A stretch of 64,000 nt of DNA from Akkermansia sp. N21116. Its GTDB lineage: Bacteria; Verrucomicrobiota; Verrucomicrobiia; Verrucomicrobiales; Akkermansiaceae. How positions within the stretch are numbered: the stretch's first letter is position 1; the number at the start of each line of letters is the position of its first letter. Below are positions 43,433 to 51,479 of the stretch, in pieces. The notes under the pieces are model-generated. The model was given only the letters and a program-made list of their open reading frames with translations. It did no database searches and had not been told where the DNA came from. Both the position numbers and the translations under genes were made by a program. The stretch covers positions 1,054,001-1,118,000 of the forward strand of contig NZ_CP139035.1 of NCBI RefSeq assembly GCF_029854705.2. Reading direction: 5' to 3'.

Positions 43433-45760
43433 ATGCAAATTTCTTCTATGATTTTGTTGACGGCATGCCTTTGCCTGTCTGCCGGAGCTTGTCCGTTGGC
43501 ATGGGGTGGCGATGTGTCGGCGAATGTTTCTTCTGCGGGTGAGTCCGTGTCGGTCAGGGTTGATTGGCCCTCTTATCTGGGTGCACGTGACATGGTCTGG
43601 AAAAAGGCTCCGACAGCGTGGGACAATGCTCCTTTTCTGGGGAACGGACTTGTCGGGATGCAGGTGATGCGCGATTCAAAGAATAAAAAAATGCTTAAAC
43701 TGTGCCTGGGACGCATGGATGCCCAGGAACATATGGAGATCGACGACGGCAAGGATGGTAAAAAAACGGGAGATTGGACATACCACCGCTATCGCGTGCC
43801 GATCGGGTATTTTTCCTTCGAGATGCCTGACGAAATCAAGCATTGGGACTTGAGACTGAGACTCTGGGATGCTGAACTGACCGGAACGGTGGGCACCGAT
43901 GGGGGCAAATATGCTATTCGTGCCTATGTACATGCGACGGCTCCCGTCCTGGTGATGGAAATGACGCCGGAACAAGGTGCTCCTGTCCCGGTCTGGAACT
44001 GGAATCCTTTCGGGGCGGACAGTCCGCGTATGAACAGCTGGAGTAAGAATCTCTGGAAGAAGGAAGCTCCCGATTTGGAACTTGCCCGGAAAGGTGAGGC
44101 CGTCTCCCTGGCTGGAGGCATCAAGGGTTGGCGGCAGCCTTTGAGACCGAGTGGTGAAGTGGGTACGGCTTGGAAGTTTGTCTCCGGGGCCAAGGGGAAA
44201 CAGACTTTGTATATCAGTATCGACCATTCTTTCCCGGGCAACACGGCAACCGCCGAGGCCTCTTCCTGCGTGGGGAAGGCCGTGGCAGCTCCTGCCGGTG
44301 TCCTCGAACAATTGCACAGGGATTGGTGGCACAAGTTTTACCCGGAAGCCTTCCTGTCGATTCCGGATAGTTACTGGGATTCTTTCTACTGGGCTCAGAT
44401 GTACAAAATCGGCTCGGGGATGCGAGCGAATGGTCCGGTCCTGGATTTGCAGGGGCCGTGGACGGCTTTGGAGGTCAATTCCTGGCCGGGCGTGTGGTGG
44501 AATCTCAATGTCCAGCTGACTTATTGGCCGTGCTACACGGGTAATCGATTGGAGGCGGCCAAGTCGTTATCCAATACGCTGAAGAAGTACCGCACGAATT
44601 TGATCAACAATGTCGATGAACAGTATCGATCGGATTCGGCGGGGATCCCCCGTGCTTCCGGGCCGGATGCCAGTCAGCCGACCGGGAAACCCAATGGTGG
44701 TCCCGGCTCGAAGTCCGAGGTGGGCTCTCTTGCCTGGACGTGCCACAATCTGTTCACTCAGTACCGTATGAGCATGGATGACGCCTTCCTGAAGGATGAT
44801 GTCTATCCTTTGCTGAGGCGGGCAGTCAATTACTACATCCATTTTCTGGAACAAGGGGAAGACGGTAAGCTTCACCTGCCGCCGACACTGTCGCCGGAGT
44901 ACGGTATTGCCCCGGATTGCAACTATGATCTTTCCCTGTTGCGCTGGGGGTGCCAGACTCTGATCTGGACGACGGATCGCCTGAAAATCAAGGATCCCCT
45001 TTTGCCGAAGTGGAAGGAAATTCTGGCGAATCTGACAGACTACCCGCAGAATGAAAATGGCTACATGATTGGGAAAGGCGTTCCCTTCAAGCATTCCCAT
45101 CGTCACTATTCCCACCTGTTCATGGCCTATCCTCTGCATATCGTCGATACGGATGATCCGGAGATGGCCAAGCTGGTCGATAAATCCGTCCGTCACTGGC
45201 ACAGTCTCAAAGGAGGTTTGCAGGGCTATTCCTTCTCCGGTGGGGCAAGCTTGTATGCAACTCTCGGCTGGGGGAATGACGCTTATGAGATGCTCAATGG
45301 CCTCAAACGTTTTATCCGGCCCAATACACTGTACAAGGAAACCTTCCCGGTGATTGAAACCCCGATGTCCGGAGCGGCCTCCATCCACGATATGCTGTTG
45401 CAGAGCTGGAATGGCCTTATTAACGTGTTTCCGGCTGTTCCCGATGCCTGGGGGGACGTAGCGGTGCATCATCTGAGAGCGGAAGGCTCCTTCCTCGTCA
45501 GTGCCGTCCGCAAGGATGGCAAGACTCAGTGGGTACGGGTCGTAAGCCTGGCCGGAGAACCTCTCCGTTTGCGGGTGCATATGGACGCCGCCGCCGTGTT
45601 GTCGGGGTCCGGCAGTGCTTCTTTGAAAAAGAATGCCAAGGGCGACTGGGTGGGAATCCCTGCCAAGGGTACGGAGGTTCTGCTTGCCCTTCCCGGAGTC
45701 AAGCCGATGGTTGCTCCGGTGGCGACTCCCGAAGTCCCCAAGAACTTCGGAATGAAGTAA
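43433..45760 (+). CDS. exported GH95-like glycosidase (alpha-fucosidase family)
   Basis: A 775-residue secreted enzyme with an N-terminal signal peptide. After a beta-rich domain (about 45-280), an (alpha/alpha)6 barrel shows GH95 hallmarks: WWNLNVQLTYWP with Asn357 and Asn359, and SPEYG with Glu489, which align by motif with catalytic residues of bifidobacterial alpha-1,2-L-fucosidase. HRHYSHLFMAYPLH near 560 and the C-terminal HDMLLQSWNGLINVFPA near 650 follow. GH95 includes alpha-fucosidases and alpha-galactosidases. Fucose removal from mucin would suit the setting, but specificity is inferred. Confidence 0.82.
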   Translation: MQISSMILLTACLCLSAGACPLAWGGDVSANVSSAGESVSVRVDWPSYLGARDMVWKKAPTAWDNAPFLGNGLVGMQVMRDSKNKKMLKLCLGRMDAQEHMEIDDGKDGKKTGDWTYHRYRVPIGYFSFEMPDEIKHWDLRLRLWDAELTGTVGTDGGKYAIRAYVHATAPVLVMEMTPEQGAPVPVWNWNPFGADSPRMNSWSKNLWKKEAPDLELARKGEAVSLAGGIKGWRQPLRPSGEVGTAWKFVSGAKGKQTLYISIDHSFPGNTATAEASSCVGKAVAAPAGVLEQLHRDWWHKFYPEAFLSIPDSYWDSFYWAQMYKIGSGMRANGPVLDLQGPWTALEVNSWPGVWWNLNVQLTYWPCYTGNRLEAAKSLSNTLKKYRTNLINNVDEQYRSDSAGIPRASGPDASQPTGKPNGGPGSKSEVGSLAWTCHNLFTQYRMSMDDAFLKDDVYPLLRRAVNYYIHFLEQGEDGKLHLPPTLSPEYGIAPDCNYDLSLLRWGCQTLIWTTDRLKIKDPLLPKWKEILANLTDYPQNENGYMIGKGVPFKHSHRHYSHLFMAYPLHIVDTDDPEMAKLVDKSVRHWHSLKGGLQGYSFSGGASLYATLGWGNDAYEMLNGLKRFIRPNTLYKETFPVIETPMSGAASIHDMLLQSWNGLINVFPAVPDAWGDVAVHHLRAEGSFLVSAVRKDGKTQWVRVVSLAGEPLRLRVHMDAAAVLSGSGSASLKKNAKGDWVGIPAKGTEVLLALPGVKPMVAPVATPEVPKNFGMK

Positions 45761-45770
45761 GGGAGGATTG

Positions 45771-46814
45771 CTACTTGGAGTTGGGGCTGAGAACCCTGAT
45801 CCAGTTGGAAAGATCGGCTTTCAGAAAGTATATTTTGCCGTCATAAGGGAAAAGGATGCGTTCCTCTCCCTTTTCTTTTCCCTGAGTAATTTTGAAGATG
45901 AAATAGCCGCCTGCTGGCGAGGAACGGACGTATTGTCCTTGTTGTTCGATTTGTCCGTTCTTGGTTCGTGCCACCAACTCTCCTGAATTGCTGATATCAT
46001 ACGTTAAGATATTAGAGGCGTCTTTCCATGTCCCTTTGATGAGGGAAATGGAGGCAGTGGCTTTGCCGGGCGAGGTGTTCTTTAAGGTATCAATGTAGCT
46101 TTTGATCTGGATGCAATCGTCCAATTTTCCGGAAGCGAGTGCTTGTTTTTGGATTTTCTCAAGGGCTGTAATAAATTTTGCCGTCAATGGAGCCAATACC
46201 CGTGAACATGCCATCCGGTATTGCTTTTGTGCATCGGCCAGTTTGCCGTTGATGCCGGAAGCTTGTGTGACCCCGGCCAGGGGAGTCAGTGTTTCGACGC
46301 GAGTGTCCCGATGGCAGATCTGGGCAATGGACCCTCCTTCGACGAGTAGCCATTTACGCCTGAGGTCGCCTGTGAAGATAATAAGTTCAGGGGTGGTTTT
46401 TTCGATATCTATGTGTTCGTTGATCAGGTGAAAGTCATTTCTCGTGGGCGATTTTTGATAAAACTTCCCATCGGATGATATCTTTTCCACCCATTTGCTT
46501 GGGGTTTTCAATTCGATGTCGGCCAGTGATTGCCATGCCGGTGCGGCTGTGGTGTCCAAAGGATTGTTTTTTGCTTCTTCCAACGCTTTTTTCAGAATAA
46601 TGGCATTGCTGAAATCGTTGCGGGCAATACATTCCTGCTGCAAGGAGACCAGTGTATTGAGATAAACGGTTTTAGCATCTTGTGTCCGTTGATTGCAGGC
46701 CGTTTGATAGGATTGGTACAAGCCTGCTGGAATACAGGATGGCGGGACTTGTTGCGAAAATCCATGGGGCAAACATATTGGCAGAATAAATAAAAATTTA
46801 GAAAAGAGATTCAT
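45771..46814 (-). CDS. exported protein of a three-copy unknown family, copy 1
   Basis: A 347-residue protein with a signal peptide (about 1-21). Two helical segments resemble each other: about 32-85 (YQTACNQRTQDAKTVYLNTL, then QQECIARNDFSNAIILKKAL) and about 200-250 (YRMACSRVLAPLTAKFITAL, then QKQALASGKLDDCIQIKSYI), so the protein has an internal duplication of a long helical hairpin. A central beta-rich part (about 95-180) and a C-terminal beta domain (about 265-347, ending NWIRVLSPNSK) complete it. It is one of three adjacent paralogues. No known function; probably periplasmic or surface. Confidence 0.7.
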   Translation of the reverse strand: MNLFSKFLFILPICLPHGFSQQVPPSCIPAGLYQSYQTACNQRTQDAKTVYLNTLVSLQQECIARNDFSNAIILKKALEEAKNNPLDTTAAPAWQSLADIELKTPSKWVEKISSDGKFYQKSPTRNDFHLINEHIDIEKTTPELIIFTGDLRRKWLLVEGGSIAQICHRDTRVETLTPLAGVTQASGINGKLADAQKQYRMACSRVLAPLTAKFITALEKIQKQALASGKLDDCIQIKSYIDTLKNTSPGKATASISLIKGTWKDASNILTYDISNSGELVARTKNGQIEQQGQYVRSSPAGGYFIFKITQGKEKGEERILFPYDGKIYFLKADLSNWIRVLSPNSK

Positions 46815-46821
46815 TGCTATT

Positions 46822-46850
46822 ATGTTGCTCCACGGATATCAGGTTTTCAA
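46822..46850 (-). promoter_or_regulatory. predicted promoter of paralogue copy 1
   Basis: On the minus strand, TTGAAA (46845-46850), 17 bases, CAACAT (46822-46827), then 7 bases to ATG 46814. The same layout occurs before copies 2 and 3. The -35 overlaps the inverted repeat at 46846-46871. Confidence 0.45.
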
Positions 46851-46871
46851 GAAGAAAGGTTTCTTCTTGAA
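46846..46871. repeat. perfect inverted repeat at the copy 1 promoter
   Basis: A 12-bp perfect inverted repeat (TTCAAGAAGAAA and TTTCTTCTTGAA) with a 2-base loop overlaps the -35 box of copy 1 and lies 53 bases beyond the stop of copy 2. It may be an operator or a transcript hairpin; there is no T-run to support a terminator. Confidence 0.6.
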
Positions 46872-46924
46872 TTTGATGGACTGCAAAACAAGACTTTCAT
46901 TGGATGAAGCCTGTGAAATGCCGG

Positions 46925-47968
46925 TTATTGGGCGCGGGGCTTAAGGACTCGAATCCAGTTGGAGAGGTTTCCTTTCAGAAAATATATTTTCCCGTCATAG
47001 GGGAAAAGGATGCGCTCTTCACCCTTTTCCTTGCCCTGGGTAATTTTAAAGAAGAAGTAATTGCCTGCAGGCGAGGATCGGACATATTGGCCTTGTTGTT
47101 CGACTTGTCCGCTTTTGGTTCGTACGGTCATGGTGCCGGAATCGTTGAAGTCGTAAGCCAGGATATTGGATGAATCCATCCACGCTCCTTTGAGACAGCT
47201 CGGGGAAGCGGAAGACGATCCGAGAGGAGAATTCTTCAGGGTATCGGTATATTGTTTGATTTTAATACAGTCATCCAGTTTTCCGTCGATAAGCGCTTGT
47301 TTCTGTATTTTCTCAAGGGCAGTGATGAACTTTGCCGTTAATGGTGCCGTTGCTCTGGCACATGACATTTGATACAACCGTTCTGCATCCGCCAGTTTAC
47401 TGCCGATATCGGAGGATTGAGGAGATGCGCTTAGAGGGATCAGTTTTTCGACACACGTATCGTGATGGCAGATTTGGACAACGTCCCCGTTTTCCATCTT
47501 GAGCCATTTACGACCGAGACTGCCTGCGAAGATGACGGCTTCGGGCATGCTCTTTTCCATATCCACCTTGTCGGTCGCAGAACGATATTCTTTGTCGCTG
47601 GGGGGCCTGTGGTAAAACTGTCCATCAGAAGTAATTTTGTGAAGCCATTTGGATTCCGTTTTCAATTCGATATCGACCAGGGACTTCCACATGGACGGAG
47701 GAGGGATGTCGACAGAATTGCCCGTTCCTTGTTCCAAAGCTTTTTTCAAGAGGAGGGCATTGTCAAAGTCATTGCGAATAACGCATTCCTGTTGTAATGA
47801 AGCCAGTGTATTGAGATAGACTACTCGTGCCGCTTTTGTCCGTTGATTACATGCGGTCTGGTAGGATTGGTACAAGCTATCGGGAATGCAGGAAGGAGGA
47901 GTTTGTTGGGAAAAACATGGAATCGATAATATTGCCAAAATAAAAATGAGTTTCAATAGGGGTGTCAT
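46925..47968 (-). CDS. exported protein of a three-copy unknown family, copy 2
   Basis: A 347-residue paralogue of the proteins at 45771 and 48047, with the same signal peptide position, two helical-hairpin repeats and C-terminal beta domain (KGEERILFPYDGKIYFLK near the end is almost identical in all three). The divergence is concentrated in the central segment (about 85-185). A 17-base-spaced promoter and a 16-bp palindrome lie upstream. The separate promoter of each copy suggests they are independently transcribed although tandem. Function unknown. Confidence 0.7.
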   Translation of the reverse strand: MTPLLKLIFILAILSIPCFSQQTPPSCIPDSLYQSYQTACNQRTKAARVVYLNTLASLQQECVIRNDFDNALLLKKALEQGTGNSVDIPPPSMWKSLVDIELKTESKWLHKITSDGQFYHRPPSDKEYRSATDKVDMEKSMPEAVIFAGSLGRKWLKMENGDVVQICHHDTCVEKLIPLSASPQSSDIGSKLADAERLYQMSCARATAPLTAKFITALEKIQKQALIDGKLDDCIKIKQYTDTLKNSPLGSSSASPSCLKGAWMDSSNILAYDFNDSGTMTVRTKSGQVEQQGQYVRSSPAGNYFFFKITQGKEKGEERILFPYDGKIYFLKGNLSNWIRVLKPRAQ

Positions 47969-47975
47969 TATTCCG

Positions 47976-48004
47976 ACAATGTTTCACGAGTGGTGTAATT
48001 GCAA
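47976..48004 (-). promoter_or_regulatory. predicted promoter of paralogue copy 2
   Basis: On the minus strand, TTGCAA (47999-48004), 17 bases, CATTGT (47976-47981), then 7 bases to ATG 47968. Confidence 0.45.
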
Positions 48005-48006
48005 GA

Positions 48007-48022
48007 GGAAATCATGATTTCC
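48007..48022. repeat. 16-bp palindrome adjacent to the copy 2 promoter
   Basis: A perfect palindrome (GGAAATCATGATTTCC) sits 2 bases upstream of the -35 hexamer of copy 2. It could be a regulator-binding site. It lies in the spacer between the copy 3 stop codon and the copy 2 start. Confidence 0.55.
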
Positions 48023-48046
48023 GCATATTTCATACCATGGGAACGC

Positions 48047-49093
48047 TTATTTGGAGCGAGGCTTGAGAATCCGGATCCAGTTTGAATAATCTCCTTTCAG
48101 CAAGAATATTTTTCCGTCATAGGGGAAGAGGATGCGTTCCTCTCCTTTCGCCTTACCCTGGATGATTTTAAAGAAGAAATAGTTACCGGCAAAAGAAGCG
48201 CGGACATATTGGCCTTGTTGCTCGATTTGTCCGTTTTGTGTTCGTACGATCATCGTACCGGAATTGTTGATATCGTAAAGAGTGCCGGAGGGATCCTCCC
48301 AGGCTCCTTTGAGGCGGCTTGGTGAGGCTGCCACTGTACCGGAGGAGGTTTTCCGCAAGGCGTCGATGTATTGTTTGATTTGGATACAGTCGTCCAGTTG
48401 TTCGTTGGCGAGCGCTTGTTTCTGTATTTTCTCAAGGGCAGTGATGAATTTTGCCGTTACCGGGGCTATTTCTCTGGCACATGAGATTTGGTACTGTTTT
48501 TGAGCTGTAACCAGTTTGTCGTTGATATCGGGATTTTGAGGACTATTACCCTTGGACATGGGAACCAGGTTTTCGACATGAGTGTCGCAGTGGAAGAGCT
48601 GGATAACGCTGCCGTCTTCCATGAGTAGCCATTTACGCCAGAGATTACTATTGAAAATGATGACGTCGGGCATGCTTTTTCCGGTGTCTACGGTATCCGA
48701 TGTGGTACGGTATTCTTTTTCTCCGGGGGACATTTGAATGAATTTTCCTTCAGGAGTAATTTTTTGTTTCCAGTTGGATGCCGCTTTCAATTCGACGTCG
48801 ATCATGGAAGTCCAGGAAGATCCCGATTCCGGGACGATGGGATTGTTTTTCGCCTGTTCCAGTGCTTTTTTCAAAAGGATGGCATGAGCGAAGTCATTGC
48901 GTGCGATACATTCCTGCTGTAATGAAGCGAGTGTGTTGAGATAAACCGTCCGCGCTGCTTTTGTTTTCACATGGCATGCATCCTGGTAGGCTTGGCACAA
49001 TTTAGCGGGAATACAAGCCGGCGGAGCTTGTTGGGAAAAGCAGGGAAATGTACCTACAACCGCAATTAATGCGATTTCATGCAAGTATTTCAT
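48047..49093 (-). CDS. exported protein of a three-copy unknown family, copy 3
   Basis: A 348-residue paralogue with the same architecture as copies 1 and 2: signal peptide, first helical hairpin (KLCQAYQDACHVKTKAARTV), central variable part, second helical hairpin (KQYQISCAREIAPVTAKFIT) and C-terminal beta domain. It is the most upstream of the three in transcription order. Cysteines near 27, 41 and 61 are conserved among copies and may form disulphides. It is divergent from mnmM. Function unknown. Confidence 0.7.
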   Translation of the reverse strand: MKYLHEIALIAVVGTFPCFSQQAPPACIPAKLCQAYQDACHVKTKAARTVYLNTLASLQQECIARNDFAHAILLKKALEQAKNNPIVPESGSSWTSMIDVELKAASNWKQKITPEGKFIQMSPGEKEYRTTSDTVDTGKSMPDVIIFNSNLWRKWLLMEDGSVIQLFHCDTHVENLVPMSKGNSPQNPDINDKLVTAQKQYQISCAREIAPVTAKFITALEKIQKQALANEQLDDCIQIKQYIDALRKTSSGTVAASPSRLKGAWEDPSGTLYDINNSGTMIVRTQNGQIEQQGQYVRASFAGNYFFFKIIQGKAKGEERILFPYDGKIFLLKGDYSNWIRILKPRSK

Positions 49094-49099
49094 CGTTTA

Positions 49100-49128
49100 A
49101 TAGTGCTCTACGGATTATGAAATTTCAA
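49100..49128 (-). promoter_or_regulatory. predicted promoter of paralogue copy 3
   Basis: On the minus strand, TTGAAA (49123-49128), 17 bases, CACTAT (49100-49105), then 6 bases to ATG 49093. All three copies share TTTCYTCTTGMAA around the -35, where Y is C or T and M is A or C. Confidence 0.45.
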
Positions 49129-49155
49129 GAGGAAAGCACCTCGTTATGATGCTGC

Positions 49156-49184
49156 TTGCAGGAATGGGCGGATCGTTTTACAAG
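49156..49184 (+). promoter_or_regulatory. predicted promoter of mnmM
   Basis: TTGCAG (49156-49161), 17 bases, TACAAG (49179-49184), then 5 bases to ATG 49190. The upstream GTG at 49184 overlaps the -10, which argues for ATG 49190 as the start. Confidence 0.45.
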
Positions 49185-49189
49185 TGGGC

Positions 49190-49765
49190 ATGGATACGTC
49201 AGTTTGTTCTCGGCCTCTGAATTGCGCTCAGGCGTGGATTGCAGGCATTGTACGGAAAGGAGACCGCGTTGTGGATGCAACGGCGGGGAATGGACACGAT
49301 ACACTGTTCTTGGCGCATTTGGTGGGAGAAGAGGGAAGCGTAGATGTATTCGATATCCAGCAGGAGGCTTTGACTGCTACGGAGAAACGCCTGCGAGAGG
49401 CAGGGTGCCTGTACCGGGGGGTACATTTTCATGCGGAGTCGCATGCGCGAATGCGGGAGTTCGTTGCTCCCGGGATTCGTGCGGCGATGTTTAATCTGGG
49501 TTATTTGCCCGGTGGAGACAAGAGCGTCGTCACGTGTATGGAGGATACGCTTCCGGCGCTGGAGGCGACTCGGGATTTGTTGGAGCCGGGAGGGGTTTTA
49601 ACCGTCGTCTGCTATCCCGGTCATGAAGGCGGAGATACAGAGGCATCTTGTGTTTCGGAATGGATGAAGACCCTTGACCCGCATGAATGGCGGGTGGCGG
49701 AGTTGTCCCACTGGAACGCTCCGGGGAAAGCTCCCTTTCTGCTTGCCGGGTTTCGGTTGAGGTAG
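49190..49765 (+). CDS. mnmM: SAM-dependent methyltransferase, MnmM/YtqB type
   Basis: A 191-residue class-I methyltransferase. The SAM-binding motif VDATAGNGHDTLFLA (about 27-41) and FNLGYLPGGDKS (about 102-113) match the YtqB/PF06962 family, of which the Bacillus subtilis member MnmM performs the last methylation of 5-aminomethyl-2-thiouridine at tRNA U34. The partners MnmA and MnmE are encoded 30 kb away. The start is ATG 49190 because the alternative GTG 49184 lies in the predicted -10 box. It ends 4 bases before the convergent phosphotransferase gene. Confidence 0.82.
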   Translation: MDTSVCSRPLNCAQAWIAGIVRKGDRVVDATAGNGHDTLFLAHLVGEEGSVDVFDIQQEALTATEKRLREAGCLYRGVHFHAESHARMREFVAPGIRAAMFNLGYLPGGDKSVVTCMEDTLPALEATRDLLEPGGVLTVVCYPGHEGGDTEASCVSEWMKTLDPHEWRVAELSHWNAPGKAPFLLAGFRLR

Positions 49766-49769
49766 GGTA

Positions 49770-50612
49770 TTATAGCCCGGAAAGGCTGATGTGGTGGACG
49801 GAAGGCCAATCGGGCGGCATTTCCAGAAAGTTCTGTGCTGCTGCGAGCAGGGTTGGATTCCCTGATTGGAGAGCGATTGCCGCATAGCGGATAGGATATG
49901 TGGCGAGCAGGAGGGCGATGTGTTCATCCATGCGTGGCCAGGTGTGCCCGCCATGATGGCGGTAGACATCAAGGAGCCGTTTCAGGCTTGCAGTTCCATA
50001 TCCCATGAGATGGAAGAAAAAATCTTCCCCGGGATTTCCGGTTCGGCAGGATGCCCAATCCAGGATCGCGGTGATTTCCCCGTTTTGTACCAGGATATTG
50101 CCTTCATGCAGGTCGCCGTGGATGAGGGTTGTGTACGGTGCCCACGTGTTTCCTTCCAGCAGACAGTGCGCTGTATTGGCAAGATGACCGGGCAGTGTGA
50201 AGGCAGCGTGTACGGTTTCAAGCATGGAAGCAAGAGACGTGCAGGGATCTGTGGCTTGGGGCAGCGGCAGGGAATTCGGATCCAGGTTGTGAAGCTTGGC
50301 GAGCAGACTGCCCAGTGAGGTTTCATAGGAAATCAGAGCTGAGTTGTCTTTCTGCGGGTTTGGTGGATTTCCGGGAAGAAGTGGATAGGAAAAAAGTCCG
50401 TCCGGGCTTTCCTGCAGGCAAGGGATGGCGACATCCAATTGGACAGAAAGCGAAGAAGCCAGAGAACACAGCCTTCGCAGAATAAGTCGGGTTTCGGAAG
50501 TTTCCGCGCGTTTGACGACGCGGTGCCTGTCTTTCTCAATCCATGTGGTACAGCCGGGGGCAAAAGTCGGCTGGATTTGTGCGGAGGATGACGTGGACCC
50601 GTGACGGCTCAT
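49770..50612 (-). CDS. aminoglycoside phosphotransferase-family kinase
   Basis: A 280-residue protein of the APH/choline-kinase fold. The catalytic loop IHGDLHEGNILVQNGEI followed by LDWASCRTGNPGEDFFF (about 166-198) supplies the Brenner-type HGDxxxxN and the metal-binding Asp. The N-terminal lobe is divergent, lacking an obvious Gly-rich loop. Homologues phosphorylate antibiotics, sugars, amino acids or choline; no substrate can be inferred. It follows map by 18 bases on the same strand, at the distal end of the ribosomal-protein group, so it may be an accessory cistron. Confidence 0.8.
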   Translation of the reverse strand: MSRHGSTSSSAQIQPTFAPGCTTWIEKDRHRVVKRAETSETRLILRRLCSLASSLSVQLDVAIPCLQESPDGLFSYPLLPGNPPNPQKDNSALISYETSLGSLLAKLHNLDPNSLPLPQATDPCTSLASMLETVHAAFTLPGHLANTAHCLLEGNTWAPYTTLIHGDLHEGNILVQNGEITAILDWASCRTGNPGEDFFFHLMGYGTASLKRLLDVYRHHGGHTWPRMDEHIALLLATYPIRYAAIALQSGNPTLLAAAQNFLEMPPDWPSVHHISLSGL

Positions 50613-50630
50613 GCCGGAACAGGGAGGGCG

Positions 50631-51428
50631 TTACAGGGTGATGCCGAGTTGCTCCGGAAGAGCAATCCTCGGGCGTTCCGTCAGGATGAGCGGTGCTCCG
50701 TCCGTGATGGCGATCGTATGTTCGAAATGGGCGGAAGGCTTGCCGTCTGCCGTGATGACTGTCCAGCCATCGTTCAGAATGCGGACTGATGGACGGCCCA
50801 GATTGACCATCGGTTCAATGGCGATGACCATACCGGGTTTCAAGCGCGGAGTTTTCCACGTAGGGCGGTAATTGGGGACTTGAGGCTCTTCGTGCATGCT
50901 GCGTCCGACACCGTGGCCGACGAAATCCCGGACGACGGAGAAGTGGCGGGGGCGTACAAAGGCCTCGACGGCGGCGCACACGTCAGCGAGCGGAACGCCC
51001 GGACGAGCGCAGTCAATAGCTCGGAAAAGAGATTCTTCCGTAGCGGCCAGAAGTTTGAGTACTTCGGGATCAACCATCCCAACGGGAACAGTCATGGCAT
51101 TGTCGCCAACCCAGCCGTCCACGATCGTGCCGACATCCAGGCTGACAACGTCACCGTTTTCAATGCGGCGGTCCCCGCCGATTCCATGAACGACTTCTTC
51201 GTTGACGGAGATGCAGATCTGACCGGGATAGCCGCGATAACCGAAAAAGGCATTTTTACATCCTTCCCGGCGGAAAAGTTCGGCAGCGATCTGGTCGATC
51301 TCACGCGTTGTGCGTCCCGGCTGGATCTCTGCTCCCAGGTCCATCAGGATACGTGCAGCTACTTCACCGGCTTTCTTGAGCTTGGCAACTTCGCCCGGCG
51401 ATTTGAGAATGATCTTGTGGCTGGACAT
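50631..51428 (-). CDS. map: methionine aminopeptidase, type I
   Basis: A 265-residue enzyme that removes the N-terminal methionine of nascent proteins. The dinuclear metal site is visible as DVGTIVDGWVGDNAM (two Asp), GHGVGRSMHEEPQVPNY (His) and the later Glu residues near 210 and 240. The length is that of a type Ia enzyme without the N-terminal SH3-binding extension. It follows adk in the classical secY-adk-map order. Start ATG 51428. Confidence 0.95.
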   Translation of the reverse strand: MSSHKIILKSPGEVAKLKKAGEVAARILMDLGAEIQPGRTTREIDQIAAELFRREGCKNAFFGYRGYPGQICISVNEEVVHGIGGDRRIENGDVVSLDVGTIVDGWVGDNAMTVPVGMVDPEVLKLLAATEESLFRAIDCARPGVPLADVCAAVEAFVRPRHFSVVRDFVGHGVGRSMHEEPQVPNYRPTWKTPRLKPGMVIAIEPMVNLGRPSVRILNDGWTVITADGKPSAHFEHTIAITDGAPLILTERPRIALPEQLGITL

Positions 51429-51479
51429 GAGAGGTGGAGGAGGATGGGGATTGATGGGACGGAAGCTCCGGATGCAGGA

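Noticed and set aside
46815-48046. CRISPR-like or tandem repeats among the three paralogues
   Set aside because: The repeats are whole genes with diverged spacers, not short identical units. No CRISPR array was seen anywhere in the window.
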